64,000 bases of DNA, taken from assembly GCF_036173125.1 (NCBI RefSeq), contig NZ_CP108054.1, forward strand, positions 7,965,001 through 8,029,000, read 5' to 3'. The stretch is from Streptomyces sp. NBC_00286 (GTDB taxonomy: Bacteria > Actinomycetota > Actinomycetes > Streptomycetales > Streptomycetaceae). The notes below the pieces were generated by a model. It saw only the letters and a program-made list of their open reading frames with translations. It ran no database searches and was not told the DNA's origin. The position numbers were made by a program, and so were the translations under genes. This document shows positions 9,221-18,045 of this stretch, in pieces. The first letter of the stretch is position 1; the number at the start of each line of letters is the position of its first letter.

Positions 9221-9430
9221 TCATCGGGCCCCACTCCACCCCTGCGGGGGCCGTGCCGCCCGGATCCGTACCTCGATGTCGGTGTCCTCGCGCAGCGCAG
9301 GGGCCACCTCGGCGGCCCGGGAAATGGTGCCGGTCACGCCGAGCGCCTTGGCGATGGTCAGCAGGCTCAGCATCAGTACGAAGGCCGGCAGGCACAGCGG
9401 TGCCCAGGTGACGACGGCGGTGTTGATCAC
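9221..9430 (-). CDS. Small single-pass membrane protein of unknown function
   Basis: A 69-residue protein with one strong membrane helix near the N terminus (WAPLCLPAFVLMLSLLTIAKAL) and a charged C-terminal tail. The GTG start at 9430 overlaps the TGA of the upstream receiver gene (GTGA), and it sits between that receiver and the kinase gene, so it is very likely translated with them. It could help anchor or tune the kinase; this is inference from position only. Confidence 0.6.
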   Translation of the reverse strand: MINTAVVTWAPLCLPAFVLMLSLLTIAKALGVTGTISRAAEVAPALREDTDIEVRIRAARPPQGWSGAR

Positions 9431-9801
9431 CGATCGACCCGGGTGAGCATCGCGGTGACCCGGCTGGACAGTTCGCGGGGGCTGAAGGGCTTGATGATGT
9501 AGTCGTCGGCGCCTGCCGCGAAGCCCAGTTCGACGTCTCCCTCCTGGGACCGGGCGGTGATCAGGATGACGGGCAGCGAGGCGGTTTCGGGCGCGGAGCG
9601 GACCTCCCGGCAGACGTCCAGTCCCGACATCCCCGGCATGCGTATGTCGAGGAGTACGAGATCCAGCGGTTGCTCGCGCACGACGCGCAGCGCGGCCATG
9701 CCGTCCTCCACGGCTGTGACCTGGTGGCCGCTCTGGACCAGCTTGAACGCCACGAGATCCCGGATGTCGGCGTCGTCGTCGGCGATCAGGACACGAGCCA
9801 T
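9427..9801 (-). CDS. Single-domain response regulator (receiver)
   Basis: A 124-residue CheY-like receiver: acidic pocket IADDDAD, phospho-acceptor Asp in LVLLDIRMPG, Thr in ILITARS, and Lys in YIIKPFSP. There is no output domain. The start ATG at 9801 overlaps the stop of the upstream receiver gene (TAATG); a longer in-frame N terminus would be low-complexity Arg/Pro sequence and is unlikely. It probably shuttles phosphate from the nearby kinase. Confidence 0.88.
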   Translation of the reverse strand: MARVLIADDDADIRDLVAFKLVQSGHQVTAVEDGMAALRVVREQPLDLVLLDIRMPGMSGLDVCREVRSAPETASLPVILITARSQEGDVELGFAAGADDYIIKPFSPRELSSRVTAMLTRVDR

Positions 9802-10193
9802 TACTCCTCCTGCGCTACGGAGCTTCGGTTTCGGTAGGAATCGACGAGCCGCGCCACCGCGGGCTGCCGGAACGGCTTGGCCAGCAGCTCGTCCGTCGCC
9901 AGCTCGACCAGGTCCTCCGGGTTGAGCACGGACGAGACGACGAGGTGGCACCGTTTCGTCCGCTCGTCCGCCCGTAGTCTCCGGATGACTTCCCGTCCGT
10001 CGATGCCTGGCAGCAGCACGTCGATGATCACCATGTCCGGAGGCTCGGCGAACGCCAGCTCCAGCCCTTCCTCACCGGTGTCCGCGACGGTCACACGGCA
10101 CCCGAGGCCACCGAGATGCCGCTCCAGCAGGGCACTGACATCCCGTTCGTCCTCGATCACCAGGACATGTACGAGTCCCTGCTCAGAGCCCAT
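9801..10193 (-). CDS. Single-domain response regulator (receiver)
   Basis: A 130-residue receiver, first gene of the leftward signalling group. The acidic pair lies in LVIEDERD, the phospho-acceptor Asp in MVIIDVLLPG, Ser in LVVSSVLN and Lys in LLAKPFRQ. The helix 4-strand 5 region differs from the following receiver, suggesting a different partner or position in a phosphorelay. A short C-terminal tail replaces an output domain. The 230 bases upstream are shared with the divergent sufR gene. Confidence 0.88.
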   Translation of the reverse strand: MGSEQGLVHVLVIEDERDVSALLERHLGGLGCRVTVADTGEEGLELAFAEPPDMVIIDVLLPGIDGREVIRRLRADERTKRCHLVVSSVLNPEDLVELATDELLAKPFRQPAVARLVDSYRNRSSVAQEE

Positions 10194-10337
10194 CGCCAGT
10201 CCGATCCAAAAGGGCGGTCAAGTGGGGCAGTTACTTCCAAATTAGGTTCAACATGGATCTCTCGCCACATGGAGCACATGGCCCCCAGATGTGCGCGGGT
10301 AGGCGCTGATCGATCAAAGATCATTCTCGCAGGTCAC

Positions 10338-10353
10338 CTTAGGTATGCCTAAG
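10338..10353. promoter_or_regulatory. Palindrome CTTAGG-TATG-CCTAAG, iron-box-like
   Basis: A perfect 6+4+6 inverted repeat in the region between the receiver gene and sufR. Its first 14 bases resemble the left part of the DtxR/DmdR iron box (TTAGGT..GCCTAA), but the right end of the 19-bp consensus is not matched. An iron-responsive role would fit the neighbouring suf operon; this is only a possibility. Confidence 0.35.
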
Positions 10354-10410
10354 TGATGCACCGCACGCCGGGTGGCTCGGACGCGGGTTGTCACGCTCTC
10401 GGGAATTACG

Positions 10411-10424
10411 CAACAATGGTGTTG
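10411..10424. promoter_or_regulatory. Probable SufR operator CAAC-N6-GTTG
   Basis: CAACAATGGTGTTG is an inverted repeat with 5-bp perfect arms (CAACA/TGTTG). It matches the CAAC-N6-GTTG sequence described for SufR of cyanobacteria. It ends on the first base of the sufR start codon, so bound SufR could block its own promoter and the whole downstream suf operon. Confidence 0.65.
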
Positions 10425-11158
10425 TGAAAAACGTCGGGCAGGCTCCGCAGGAGGAACTGGCGACCGGGGAGCGCTCTACGCGCAACCGGGTCGCGCGGTC
10501 CATCCTGGATCACGGCCCGTCGACCGTCGCCGACCTGGCCGGCCGCCTCGGCCTCACCCAGGCGGCCGTACGCAGGCATCTGGATGCCCTCGTCGCCGAC
10601 GATGTCGTGGAGCCCCGTGAGAAGCGCGTCTACGGAGCGCGTACGCGCGGTCGCCCCGCCAAGGTCTTCGCGCTGACGGACTGCGGCCGGGACGCCTTCG
10701 ACCAGTCGTACGACAAGCTCGCGGCGGACGCGCTGCGCTGGATCGCCGAGCGTGAGGGCGGTGACGAGGCCGTCGCCGCGTTCGCCCGCGCCAGGAGCGC
10801 CGCACTGGCCGGGGCGTACCGCAAGGCCATCGAGGCCGCCACCCCTGACAAGCGCACCGAAGCCCTGGCCAAGGCCCTGAGTGCGGACGGGTACGCTGCT
10901 ACGGCGCGCAGCGCTCCCCTTCCGCAGAAGGGCGAGCAGCTCTGCCAGCACCACTGCCCGGTCGCCCATGTCGCCGAGCAGTTCCCCCAGTTGTGCGAGG
11001 CGGAGACCGAGATCTTTTCCCAGTTGCTCGGGACGCATGTCCAGCGGCTGGCCACCATCGCCCACGGCGACGGCGTCTGTACGACGTTCATCCCCAAGGC
11101 AACCCACCAGACCACCGATAACGCATCTGCAAGCACGGCCGGGAGGAACCCCGCATGA
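10424..11158 (+). CDS. sufR: SufR-type Fe-S-cluster transcriptional repressor
   Basis: A 244-residue regulator. Residues about 18-85 form an ArsR/DeoR-like winged helix ([20 protein letters not shown]). The C-terminal half carries Cys174, Cys178, Cys191 and Cys219 (C-X3-C-X12-C-X27-C), a pattern suited to binding a [4Fe-4S] cluster, as known for SufR. The GTG at 10424 was chosen because it follows the palindrome and gives the normal N terminus. It overlaps sufB by four bases (ATGA) and is therefore the first gene of the suf operon. Loss of the cluster under iron or redox stress is expected to release repression. Confidence 0.9.
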   Translation: MKNVGQAPQEELATGERSTRNRVARSILDHGPSTVADLAGRLGLTQAAVRRHLDALVADDVVEPREKRVYGARTRGRPAKVFALTDCGRDAFDQSYDKLAADALRWIAEREGGDEAVAAFARARSAALAGAYRKAIEAATPDKRTEALAKALSADGYAATARSAPLPQKGEQLCQHHCPVAHVAEQFPQLCEAETEIFSQLLGTHVQRLATIAHGDGVCTTFIPKATHQTTDNASASTAGRNPA

Positions 11159-12576
11159 CTCTCCCCACGGAGACTGCCCACCCTGAGCTCGAGGGCCTGG
11201 GCACGTACGAATACGGCTGGGCCGACTCCGACGTAGCCGGTGCCTCTGCCAAGCGCGGCCTGAACGAGGACGTCGTACGCGACATCTCCTCGAAGAAGAA
11301 CGAGCCGGAGTGGATGACCAAGCTCCGCCTCAAGGGCCTGCGCCTGTTCGAGAAGAAGCCCATGCCGAACTGGGGCTCGGACCTGTCGGGCATCGACTTC
11401 GACAACATCAAGTACTTCGTACGTTCCACGGAGAAGCAGGCGGAGTCCTGGGAGGACCTGCCCGAGGACATCAAGAACACGTACGACAAGCTCGGCATCC
11501 CGGAGGCGGAGAAGCAGCGCCTCGTCGCCGGTGTCGCGGCCCAGTACGAGTCCGAGGTCGTCTACCACCAGATCCGCGAGGACCTGGAGGAGCAGGGCGT
11601 CATCTTCCTGGACACCGACACGGCCCTGAAGGAGCACCCGGAGCTCTTCAAGGAATACTTCGGGACGGTCATCCCGGTCGGTGACAACAAGTTCGCCTCG
11701 CTGAACTCCGCCGTGTGGTCCGGCGGCTCCTTCATCTACGTGCCGAAGGGCGTGCACGTGGAGATCCCGCTCCAGGCCTACTTCCGGATCAACACGGAGA
11801 ACATGGGCCAGTTCGAGCGGACGCTGATCATCGTCGACGAGGGCGCCTATGTGCACTACGTCGAGGGCTGCACGGCGCCGATCTACAAGTCGGACTCGCT
11901 GCACTCCGCCGTGGTCGAGATCATCGTCAAGAAGAACGCCCGCTGCCGCTACACGACCATCCAGAACTGGTCGAACAACGTCTACAACCTGGTCACCAAG
12001 CGCGCCGTCGCCTACGAGGGCGCGACCATGGAGTGGATCGACGGCAACATCGGCTCCAAGGTGACGATGAAGTACCCCGCCGTCTACCTGATGGGCGAGC
12101 ACGCCAAGGGCGAGACCCTGTCCATCGCCTTCGCCGGCGAGGGGCAGCACCAGGACGCCGGCTCCAAGATGGTCCACATGGCGCCGAACACCTCCTCCAA
12201 CATCGTCTCCAAGTCGGTGGCGCGCGCCGGCGGCCGTACGTCGTACCGCGGACTGGTGGAGATCGGCGAGGGCGCCGCGGGCTCGAAGTCCAACGTGCTC
12301 TGTGACGCGCTGCTCGTCGACACGATCTCGCGGTCCGACACGTACCCGTATGTGGACGTCCGCGAGGACGACGTGTCCATGGGCCACGAGGCGACCGTCT
12401 CCAAGGTCTCCGAGGACCAGCTCTTCTACCTGATGAGCCGCGGTCTGAGCGAGTTCGAGGCGATGGCGATGATCGTGCGCGGCTTCGTCGAGCCGATCGC
12501 CAAGGAACTGCCCATGGAGTACGCGCTTGAGCTCAACCGGCTGATCGAGCTGCAGATGGAGGGCGCGGTCGGCTGA
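11155..12576 (+). CDS. sufB: Fe-S cluster scaffold protein SufB
   Basis: A 473-residue SufB, the scaffold subunit of the SufBCD complex on which clusters are built. Typical passages include [39 protein letters not shown] with the Cys often linked to sulfur transfer, and the C-terminal [21 protein letters not shown] that binds SufC. The ATG overlaps the sufR stop. About 100 bases separate it from sufD. Confidence 0.96.
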   Translation: MTLPTETAHPELEGLGTYEYGWADSDVAGASAKRGLNEDVVRDISSKKNEPEWMTKLRLKGLRLFEKKPMPNWGSDLSGIDFDNIKYFVRSTEKQAESWEDLPEDIKNTYDKLGIPEAEKQRLVAGVAAQYESEVVYHQIREDLEEQGVIFLDTDTALKEHPELFKEYFGTVIPVGDNKFASLNSAVWSGGSFIYVPKGVHVEIPLQAYFRINTENMGQFERTLIIVDEGAYVHYVEGCTAPIYKSDSLHSAVVEIIVKKNARCRYTTIQNWSNNVYNLVTKRAVAYEGATMEWIDGNIGSKVTMKYPAVYLMGEHAKGETLSIAFAGEGQHQDAGSKMVHMAPNTSSNIVSKSVARAGGRTSYRGLVEIGEGAAGSKSNVLCDALLVDTISRSDTYPYVDVREDDVSMGHEATVSKVSEDQLFYLMSRGLSEFEAMAMIVRGFVEPIAKELPMEYALELNRLIELQMEGAVG

Positions 12577-12679
12577 CCGGCCTCCGGTCCGACGTCCAGG
12601 ACGTCTAGGGGGGCGGCAGATCCGCCCCCCACCAGCAGCCCGAAGACTCATTACGTAGGAAGAGAGCAGACCGACAGCC

Positions 12680-13861
12680 ATGGCTGAGGCTCAGAACATC
12701 CCCGTGGGTTCCACCACGGCCGGCCAGATCGCGGTCGCCGCCGAGTCGACCGTCGCCACGCGCATGAGCGCGCCCCCGTCCTTCGACGTGGCGAACTTCC
12801 CGGTCCCGCACGGCCGCGAGGAGGAGTGGCGGTTCACCCCGCTGGAGCGGCTGCGCGGGCTGCACGACGGCACCGCCGTCGCCACCGGCACCGGCGTGAA
12901 GGTCGACGTGCAGGCCCCCGAAGGCGTCACCGTCGAGACCGTCGGCCGTGACGACGCCCGCATCGGCAAGGCGGGCACCCCGGTGGACCGCGTCGCCGCC
13001 CAGGCGTACTCCGCGTTCGAGCAGGCCGGCGTGATCACCGTCCCCAAGGAGACGGTGCTCACCGAGCCGATCCGTGTCGCCGTGCACGGCGAGGGCGGCA
13101 CCGCCTACGGCCACCAGGTCGTCGAGCTCGGCGCCTTCGCCGAGGCCGTCGTCGTCATCGACCACACCGGTGACGCGGTACTCGCGGCCAACGTCGACTA
13201 CGTCCTGGGCGACGGCGCCAAGCTGACCGTCATCTCCGTCCAGGACTGGGACGACAAGGCCGTGCACGTCGGCCAGCACAACGCGCTGATCGGCCGCGAC
13301 GCCACTTTCAAGTCGTTCGTGGTCACCTTCGGCGGCGACCTCGTACGCCTCCACCCGCGCGTCGCCTACGCCGGTCCCGGCGGCGAGGCCGAGCTCTTCG
13401 GCCTGTACTTCACCGACGCGGGCCAGCACCAGGAGCACCGCCTCCTCGTCGACCACAACACCCCGCACTGCAAGTCGAACGTCGCCTACAAGGGCGCACT
13501 CCAGGGCGACGACGCGCACGCGGTGTGGATCGGCGACGTGCTGATCGAGGCCAAGGCCGAGGGCACGGACACGTACGAGATGAACCGGAACCTGGTCCTG
13601 ACCGACGGCGCCCGGGTCGACTCCGTACCGAACCTCGAGATCGAGACCGGCGAGATCGTCGGCGCGGGCCACGCCAGCGCCACCGGCCGCTTCGACGACG
13701 AGCAGCTCTTCTACCTGATGGCCCGCGGCATCCCCGCCGACGAGGCCCGCCGTCTCGTCGTGCGCGGCTTCTTCGCCGAGCTGGTCCAGCAGATCGGTGT
13801 CGACGACATCGAGGAGCGGCTGCTCGTGAAGATCGACGAGGAGCTGGAGGCGTCGGTCTGA
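12680..13861 (+). CDS. sufD: Fe-S cluster assembly protein SufD
   Basis: A 393-residue SufD, partner of SufB. The N terminus contains FPVPHGREEEWRFTPL, the usual SufD entry. The beta-helix core includes HCKSNVAYKGALQGDDAHAV, and the C terminus ends in GHASATGRFDDEQLFYLMAR, equivalent to the SufC-binding part. It follows sufB after a 103-base gap carrying GGAAGAGAGCAG as ribosome site and overlaps the Rieske gene start by one base (TGATG). Confidence 0.95.
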   Translation: MAEAQNIPVGSTTAGQIAVAAESTVATRMSAPPSFDVANFPVPHGREEEWRFTPLERLRGLHDGTAVATGTGVKVDVQAPEGVTVETVGRDDARIGKAGTPVDRVAAQAYSAFEQAGVITVPKETVLTEPIRVAVHGEGGTAYGHQVVELGAFAEAVVVIDHTGDAVLAANVDYVLGDGAKLTVISVQDWDDKAVHVGQHNALIGRDATFKSFVVTFGGDLVRLHPRVAYAGPGGEAELFGLYFTDAGQHQEHRLLVDHNTPHCKSNVAYKGALQGDDAHAVWIGDVLIEAKAEGTDTYEMNRNLVLTDGARVDSVPNLEIETGEIVGAGHASATGRFDDEQLFYLMARGIPADEARRLVVRGFFAELVQQIGVDDIEERLLVKIDEELEASV

Positions 13862-14184
13862 TGGCCATCGCGTTCGTACGCGCCTGTGGGCTGAGCGAGC
13901 TGGAGGAGGACACCCCGAAGCGGGTGGAACTCGACGGCACGCCGGTCTCCGTCGTGCAGACCGAGGGCGAGGTGTTCGCGATCCACGACATCTGCTCGCA
14001 CGCGAACGTCTCGCTGTCGGAGGGCGAGGTGGACGACTGCCACATCGAGTGCTGGCTGCACGGCTCGCGTTTCGATCTGCGCTCCGGGAAACCCGACGCC
14101 CTTCCCGCGACCCGCCCCATTCCCGTATACCCCGTCAAGATCGAAGGGGACGACGTGCTCGTCTCCCTCACCCAGGAGTCCTGA
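13861..14184 (+). CDS. Rieske-type [2Fe-2S] ferredoxin in the suf operon
   Basis: A 107-residue NirD/bifunctional-type Rieske protein. The cluster ligands are C-S-H near residue 44 and C-W-L-H about 20 residues later, giving the Cx1H...CxxH pattern. Short length and lack of a membrane anchor place it in the cytoplasm. It overlaps sufD by one base and lies 7 bases before sufC, so it is produced with the Suf machinery. In actinobacteria this gene is a regular member of the operon; an electron-transfer role in assembly is inferred. Confidence 0.9.
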   Translation: MAIAFVRACGLSELEEDTPKRVELDGTPVSVVQTEGEVFAIHDICSHANVSLSEGEVDDCHIECWLHGSRFDLRSGKPDALPATRPIPVYPVKIEGDDVLVSLTQES

Positions 14185-14191
14185 GGCACCC

Positions 14192-14956
14192 ATGGCAACG
14201 CTTGAAATCCGAGACCTGCACGTCACCGTCGAGGCCGACAACGCCACGAAGGAGATCCTCAAGGGCGTCGACCTCACCGTGAAGCAGGGCGAGACGCACG
14301 CCATCATGGGCCCGAACGGCTCCGGCAAGTCGACGCTCGCCTACTCGCTCGCGGGTCACCCCAAGTACACGATCACCGAGGGCACCGTCACCCTCGACGG
14401 CGAGGACGTCCTGGAGATGTCCGTCGACGAGCGCGCCCGCGCGGGCCTGTTCCTCGCGATGCAGTACCCGGTCGAGGTCCCCGGCGTCTCGGTCTCCAAC
14501 TTCCTCCGTACCTCCGCCACCGCCATCCGCGGCGAGGCCCCCAAGCTGCGTACGTGGGTCAAGGAGGTGAAGGAGGCCATGCAGCACCTGAACATGGACC
14601 CCTCCTTCGCCGAGCGCAACGTGAACGAGGGCTTCTCCGGCGGTGAGAAGAAGCGCCACGAGATCCTTCAGCTGGAGCTGCTCAAGCCGAAGATCGCGAT
14701 CCTCGACGAGACGGACTCCGGCCTCGACGTCGACGCGCTCCGGGTCGTCTCCGAGGGCGTCAACCGCGTCCGGGAGACCGGCGAGGTGGGCACGCTGCTC
14801 ATCACGCACTACACGCGCATCCTGCGCTACATCAAGCCCGACCAGGTCCACGTCTTCGCGGGCGGCCGCATCGCCGAGTCCGGCGGTCCCGAGCTCGCCG
14901 ACAAGCTCGAGGCCGAAGGGTACGAGGCATACACGAAGGGTGGCGTATCCGCGTGA
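14192..14956 (+). CDS. sufC: SufC, ATPase of the SufBCD complex
   Basis: A 254-residue ABC-type ATPase. Walker A is GPNGSGKST (residues 40-48), the signature is FSGGEKKRHEI with the Lys-Lys variant typical of SufC, Walker B is IAILDETDSGLDVD, and the H loop is LLITHYTRIL. It drives conformational change of SufB-SufD in the cytoplasm. The last four bases overlap the GTG start of sufS. Confidence 0.96.
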   Translation: MATLEIRDLHVTVEADNATKEILKGVDLTVKQGETHAIMGPNGSGKSTLAYSLAGHPKYTITEGTVTLDGEDVLEMSVDERARAGLFLAMQYPVEVPGVSVSNFLRTSATAIRGEAPKLRTWVKEVKEAMQHLNMDPSFAERNVNEGFSGGEKKRHEILQLELLKPKIAILDETDSGLDVDALRVVSEGVNRVRETGEVGTLLITHYTRILRYIKPDQVHVFAGGRIAESGGPELADKLEAEGYEAYTKGGVSA

Positions 14957-16209
14957 CATTGCTGCCGGGCCTCCTCGACACAGAGGCGATCCGCAAGGAC
15001 TTCCCCGTCCTGGACCGACAGGTCCACGACGGCAAGAAGCTGGTGTACCTGGACAACGCGGCGACCTCGCAGAAACCGCGCCAGGTACTGGACGCCCTGA
15101 ACGAGTACTACGAGCGCCACAACGCCAACGTCCACCGCGGTGTGCATGTGCTCGCCGAGGAGGCCACGGCGCTGTACGAGGGCGCGCGGGACAAGGTCGC
15201 GGAGTTCATCAACGCGCCCAGCCGCGACGAGGTGATCTTCACCAAGAACGCCTCCGAGTCCCTCAATCTCGTGGCCAACATGCTCGGTTGGGCCGATGAG
15301 CCCTACCGCGTGGACCACGAGACCGAGATCGTCATCACGGAGATGGAGCACCACTCCAACATCGTCCCGTGGCAGCTGCTGGCGCAGCGTACGGGCGCGA
15401 AGCTGAAGTGGTTCGGCCTGACCGACGACGGCCGCCTCGACCTCTCCAACATCGACGAGATCATCACCGAGAAGACGAAGATCGTTTCCTTCGTGCTGGT
15501 CTCCAACATCCTCGGCACCTTCAACCCGGTCGAGGCGATAATCCGCCGGGCGCAGGAAGTCGGCGCCCTCGTCTGCATCGACGCCTCGCAGGCCGCGCCG
15601 CACATGCCGCTGGACGTGCAGGCACTCCAGGCCGACTTCGTGGCGTTCACCGGCCACAAGATGTGCGCCCCGACGGGCGTCGGCATCCTGTGGGGACGCC
15701 AGGAACTCCTCGAGGACCTGCCCCCGTTCCTCGGCGGCGGCGAGATGATCGAGACGGTGTCGATGCACTCGTCGACATACGCGCCGGCGCCGCACAAGTT
15801 CGAGGCCGGTACGCCGCCGATCGCGCAGGCGGTCGGCCTCGGCGCGGCGATCGACTACCTGAACTCCATCGGCATGGAGAAGATCTGGGCCCACGAGCAC
15901 GCGCTGACCGAGTACGCGGTCAAGCGCCTGTCGGAGGTCCCCGACCTGCGGATCATCGGCCCCACCACGGCCGAGGAACGCGGCGCCGCGATTTCCTTCA
16001 CGCTCGGCGACATCCACCCCCACGACGTGGGCCAGGTCCTCGACGAACAAGGCATCGCGGTCCGGGTCGGCCACCACTGCGCCCGCCCCGTCTGCCTCCG
16101 ATACGGAATTCCTGCGACCACGCGAGCGTCGTTCTATCTGTACTCCACGCCGGGTGAGATCGACGCACTCGTGGAAGGCCTGGACTACGTACGGAACTTC
16201 TTCGGCTGA
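14953..16209 (+). CDS. sufS: SufS-type cysteine desulfurase
   Basis: A 418-residue group II PLP enzyme that removes sulfur from cysteine and passes it to SufU. Visible marks are YLDNAATSQKP, TEMEHHSNIVPW, DASQAAPH and the PLP lysine in FTGHKMCAPTG. The persulfide Cys lies in VRVGHHCARPVCLRYG near the C terminus. The GTG start overlaps the sufC stop (GTGA). Confidence 0.95.
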   Translation: MTLLPGLLDTEAIRKDFPVLDRQVHDGKKLVYLDNAATSQKPRQVLDALNEYYERHNANVHRGVHVLAEEATALYEGARDKVAEFINAPSRDEVIFTKNASESLNLVANMLGWADEPYRVDHETEIVITEMEHHSNIVPWQLLAQRTGAKLKWFGLTDDGRLDLSNIDEIITEKTKIVSFVLVSNILGTFNPVEAIIRRAQEVGALVCIDASQAAPHMPLDVQALQADFVAFTGHKMCAPTGVGILWGRQELLEDLPPFLGGGEMIETVSMHSSTYAPAPHKFEAGTPPIAQAVGLGAAIDYLNSIGMEKIWAHEHALTEYAVKRLSEVPDLRIIGPTTAEERGAAISFTLGDIHPHDVGQVLDEQGIAVRVGHHCARPVCLRYGIPATTRASFYLYSTPGEIDALVEGLDYVRNFFG

Positions 16210-16224
16210 GGAGCTGGCTGGGTC

Positions 16225-16692
16225 GTGAAGCTGGATTCGATGTACCAGGAAGTCATCCTGGACCACTACAAGCACCCGCACGGGCGTGGTCTGCGGGATG
16301 GCGATGCCGAGGTGCACCACGTCAACCCGACGTGCGGTGACGAGATCACGCTGCGCGTGAAGTATGAGGGCACGCAGATCGCTGACGTGAGCTACGAAGG
16401 CCAGGGCTGCTCGATCAGCCAGGCCTCCGCCTCCGTACTGAACGAACTGCTCGTCGGCAAGCAGCTCGCCGAGGCGCAGAAGATCCAGGAGACCTTCCTG
16501 GAGCTGATGCAGTCCAAGGGCCGCCTCGAGCCGGACGACGCGATGGAGGAGGTTCTGGAGGACGCGGTCGCGTTCGCCGGGGTCTCCAAGTACCCCGCCC
16601 GTGTGAAGTGCGCCCTGCTGAGCTGGATGGCCTGGAAGGATGCGACGGCCCAGGCCCTGGGCGAGGCCGACGCCGAAAGGAAGACGGCATGA
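16225..16692 (+). CDS. sufU: SufU, zinc-dependent sulfur acceptor/scaffold
   Basis: A 155-residue IscU-like protein. The three conserved cysteines are Cys37 (NPTCGDE), Cys62 (GQGCSIS) and Cys129 (VKCALLSW), with Asp39 completing the zinc site. The extra segment between Cys62 and Cys129 is characteristic of SufU rather than IscU. It accepts sulfur from SufS. The start is GTG 16225, 15 bases after sufS. It overlaps the next gene by four bases. Confidence 0.94.
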   Translation: MKLDSMYQEVILDHYKHPHGRGLRDGDAEVHHVNPTCGDEITLRVKYEGTQIADVSYEGQGCSISQASASVLNELLVGKQLAEAQKIQETFLELMQSKGRLEPDDAMEEVLEDAVAFAGVSKYPARVKCALLSWMAWKDATAQALGEADAERKTA

Positions 16693-17021
16693 GCGAGACC
16701 ATTGAGATGAAACCGGCCTCGGAGGAAGAGGTCCGCGAGGCGCTGTACGACGTGGTCGACCCCGAGTTGGGCATCGACGTCGTCAACCTCGGCCTGATCT
16801 ACGGCATCCACATCGACGACGCGAACATCGCGACGCTCGACATGACGCTGACCTCGGCGGCCTGTCCGCTGACGGACGTCATCGAGGACCAGGCCAAGTC
16901 CGCCACGGACGGCCTCGTCAGCGAGCTCCGCATCAACTGGGTCTGGATGCCCCCGTGGGGCCCCGACAAGATCACGGACGATGGGCGTGAGCAGCTGCGG
17001 GCGCTCGGGTTCAACGTCTGA
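16689..17021 (+). CDS. sufT: SufT-like MIP18/DUF59 Fe-S maturation protein
   Basis: A 110-residue DUF59-family protein. The conserved DPELGIDVVNLGLIY and the Cys59 motif AACPLTD are present. Such proteins take part in cluster transfer to target proteins. The ATG at 16689 overlaps the sufU stop (ATGA); an upstream in-frame start inside sufU would be artificial. It is the last gene of the operon and is followed by a strong terminator. Confidence 0.92.
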   Translation: MSETIEMKPASEEEVREALYDVVDPELGIDVVNLGLIYGIHIDDANIATLDMTLTSAACPLTDVIEDQAKSATDGLVSELRINWVWMPPWGPDKITDDGREQLRALGFNV

Positions 17022-17035
17022 GTTCGCATATACGT

Positions 17036-17071
17036 GTGTGGGGGCCCCGGCAGCTGCCGGGGCCCCCACAC
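17036..17071 (+). terminator. Strong intrinsic terminator of the suf operon
   Basis: Perfect 18-bp inverted repeat with no unpaired loop bases at the DNA level (centre 17053/17054), beginning GTGTGGGGGCCCC, 15 bases after the sufT stop and followed by GTTTGGG. It also faces the convergent gene at 17098, so it may act in both directions. Confidence 0.85.
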
Positions 17072-17097
17072 GTTTGGGATCACTTCTGTCGGTCGGC

Positions 17098-18045
17098 TCA
17101 GCTCAGGCCATCGACCAGCCGGAACGCCGAGTCGGCCCGATAGAGACCGCTGTGCTCGTACCGCTCAAGACGGAGCTGGAAGTTGCGGTGGCGCACGAAG
17201 CTTCCGGGGAAGTTGACCGCCTCCAGCATCACGGCGCCGGAGTGCGAGGACGGGCGCGGGCAGAAGGTGGCGTCCTTCTTGAAGAGCTCCGAGCCGTCAT
17301 GACGGCCCGTACGGAGCTGGAAGTTGAGGTGGCGGACATAGCCGCCGTCGCCCGTGGAGAAGGACACGCAGTTCGAGTCGGCGAGGCCGGGCACGAGCGT
17401 GAAGGTGGAATCCTGCCGCGTCTCGGCGGAGCTGCCGGAGCTCACCTGGTCGAGACGGCCGGTGCCGTCGCTGAAGTGCCAGTAGCGGTCGGGGTAGTTG
17501 ACCGCCTGGACCGACTTCAGCGAGGTGGAGGCCGGCGGCTTGGCCGGGGGCTTGTTGGGGGCGGAGGGCTTCGGGGGTTGCTTGATGGGCTTGGAGGCCC
17601 GCCCCTGCTCCTCGGAGGAGTCGCCCTTGCCGTCCGAGGCGGCTTCCTCGGGGCTCGGCTGCGGTGAGGCGAGGCCGCTCTTTCCGCTGGGCTCCGTGGT
17701 GGGGCCCTCGGGAGGCGTGAAGTCGGGGACGACCGGCTGCGAGGCGGAGGTGGTCTGCGGCCCTTGCGACTCCTTGTCCTCGGTCTGGTCGAGGATCGCG
17801 ATCGCGGTCACCGTGGAGGCCAGCACCGCCACGGCCAGTACGCCGGCCAGGTAGAGGCGGCGCGTCCCGGGTATGCGGCCACCGTCGAGGTCCTCGCCTG
17901 TCTCCCATACCTTCGGGGGCGCTTCCGCGGCGGCGGGGAGTTTCGGATCGGCCGTACGGGCAGCGGCACGTGGGGGGCGAGCCTGCGCACCCTTCGGCTC
18001 GGGCGCGGGCTGGTCCGGACCGGGTCCGGGCTTGCTGTCTGGCAT
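17098..18045 (-). CDS. Membrane-anchored protein with C-terminal ABFB (CBM42-like) domain
   Basis: A 315-residue protein: a Pro/Ala-rich cytoplasmic N terminus (1-60), one membrane helix RLYLAGVLAVAVLASTVTAIAIL (about 64-86), a long Pro/Ser/Lys-rich extracellular linker (about 90-170), then a beta-trefoil-like domain with two visible repeats around SVQAVNYPDRYWHF and MLEAVNFPGSFVRHRNFQL. The aromatic and His-Arg repeats match the arabinofuranosidase B sugar-binding domain. It probably binds cell-wall or plant arabinan; no catalytic domain is present. It converges with the suf operon. Confidence 0.8.
   Translation of the reverse strand: MPDSKPGPGPDQPAPEPKGAQARPPRAAARTADPKLPAAAEAPPKVWETGEDLDGGRIPGTRRLYLAGVLAVAVLASTVTAIAILDQTEDKESQGPQTTSASQPVVPDFTPPEGPTTEPSGKSGLASPQPSPEEAASDGKGDSSEEQGRASKPIKQPPKPSAPNKPPAKPPASTSLKSVQAVNYPDRYWHFSDGTGRLDQVSSGSSAETRQDSTFTLVPGLADSNCVSFSTGDGGYVRHLNFQLRTGRHDGSELFKKDATFCPRPSSHSGAVMLEAVNFPGSFVRHRNFQLRLERYEHSGLYRADSAFRLVDGLS

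Noticed and set aside
10630..12681. Long leftward open frame opposite sufR and sufB
   Set aside because: Typical antisense shadow in high-GC DNA; low-complexity Val/Asp/Arg sequence with no motif.
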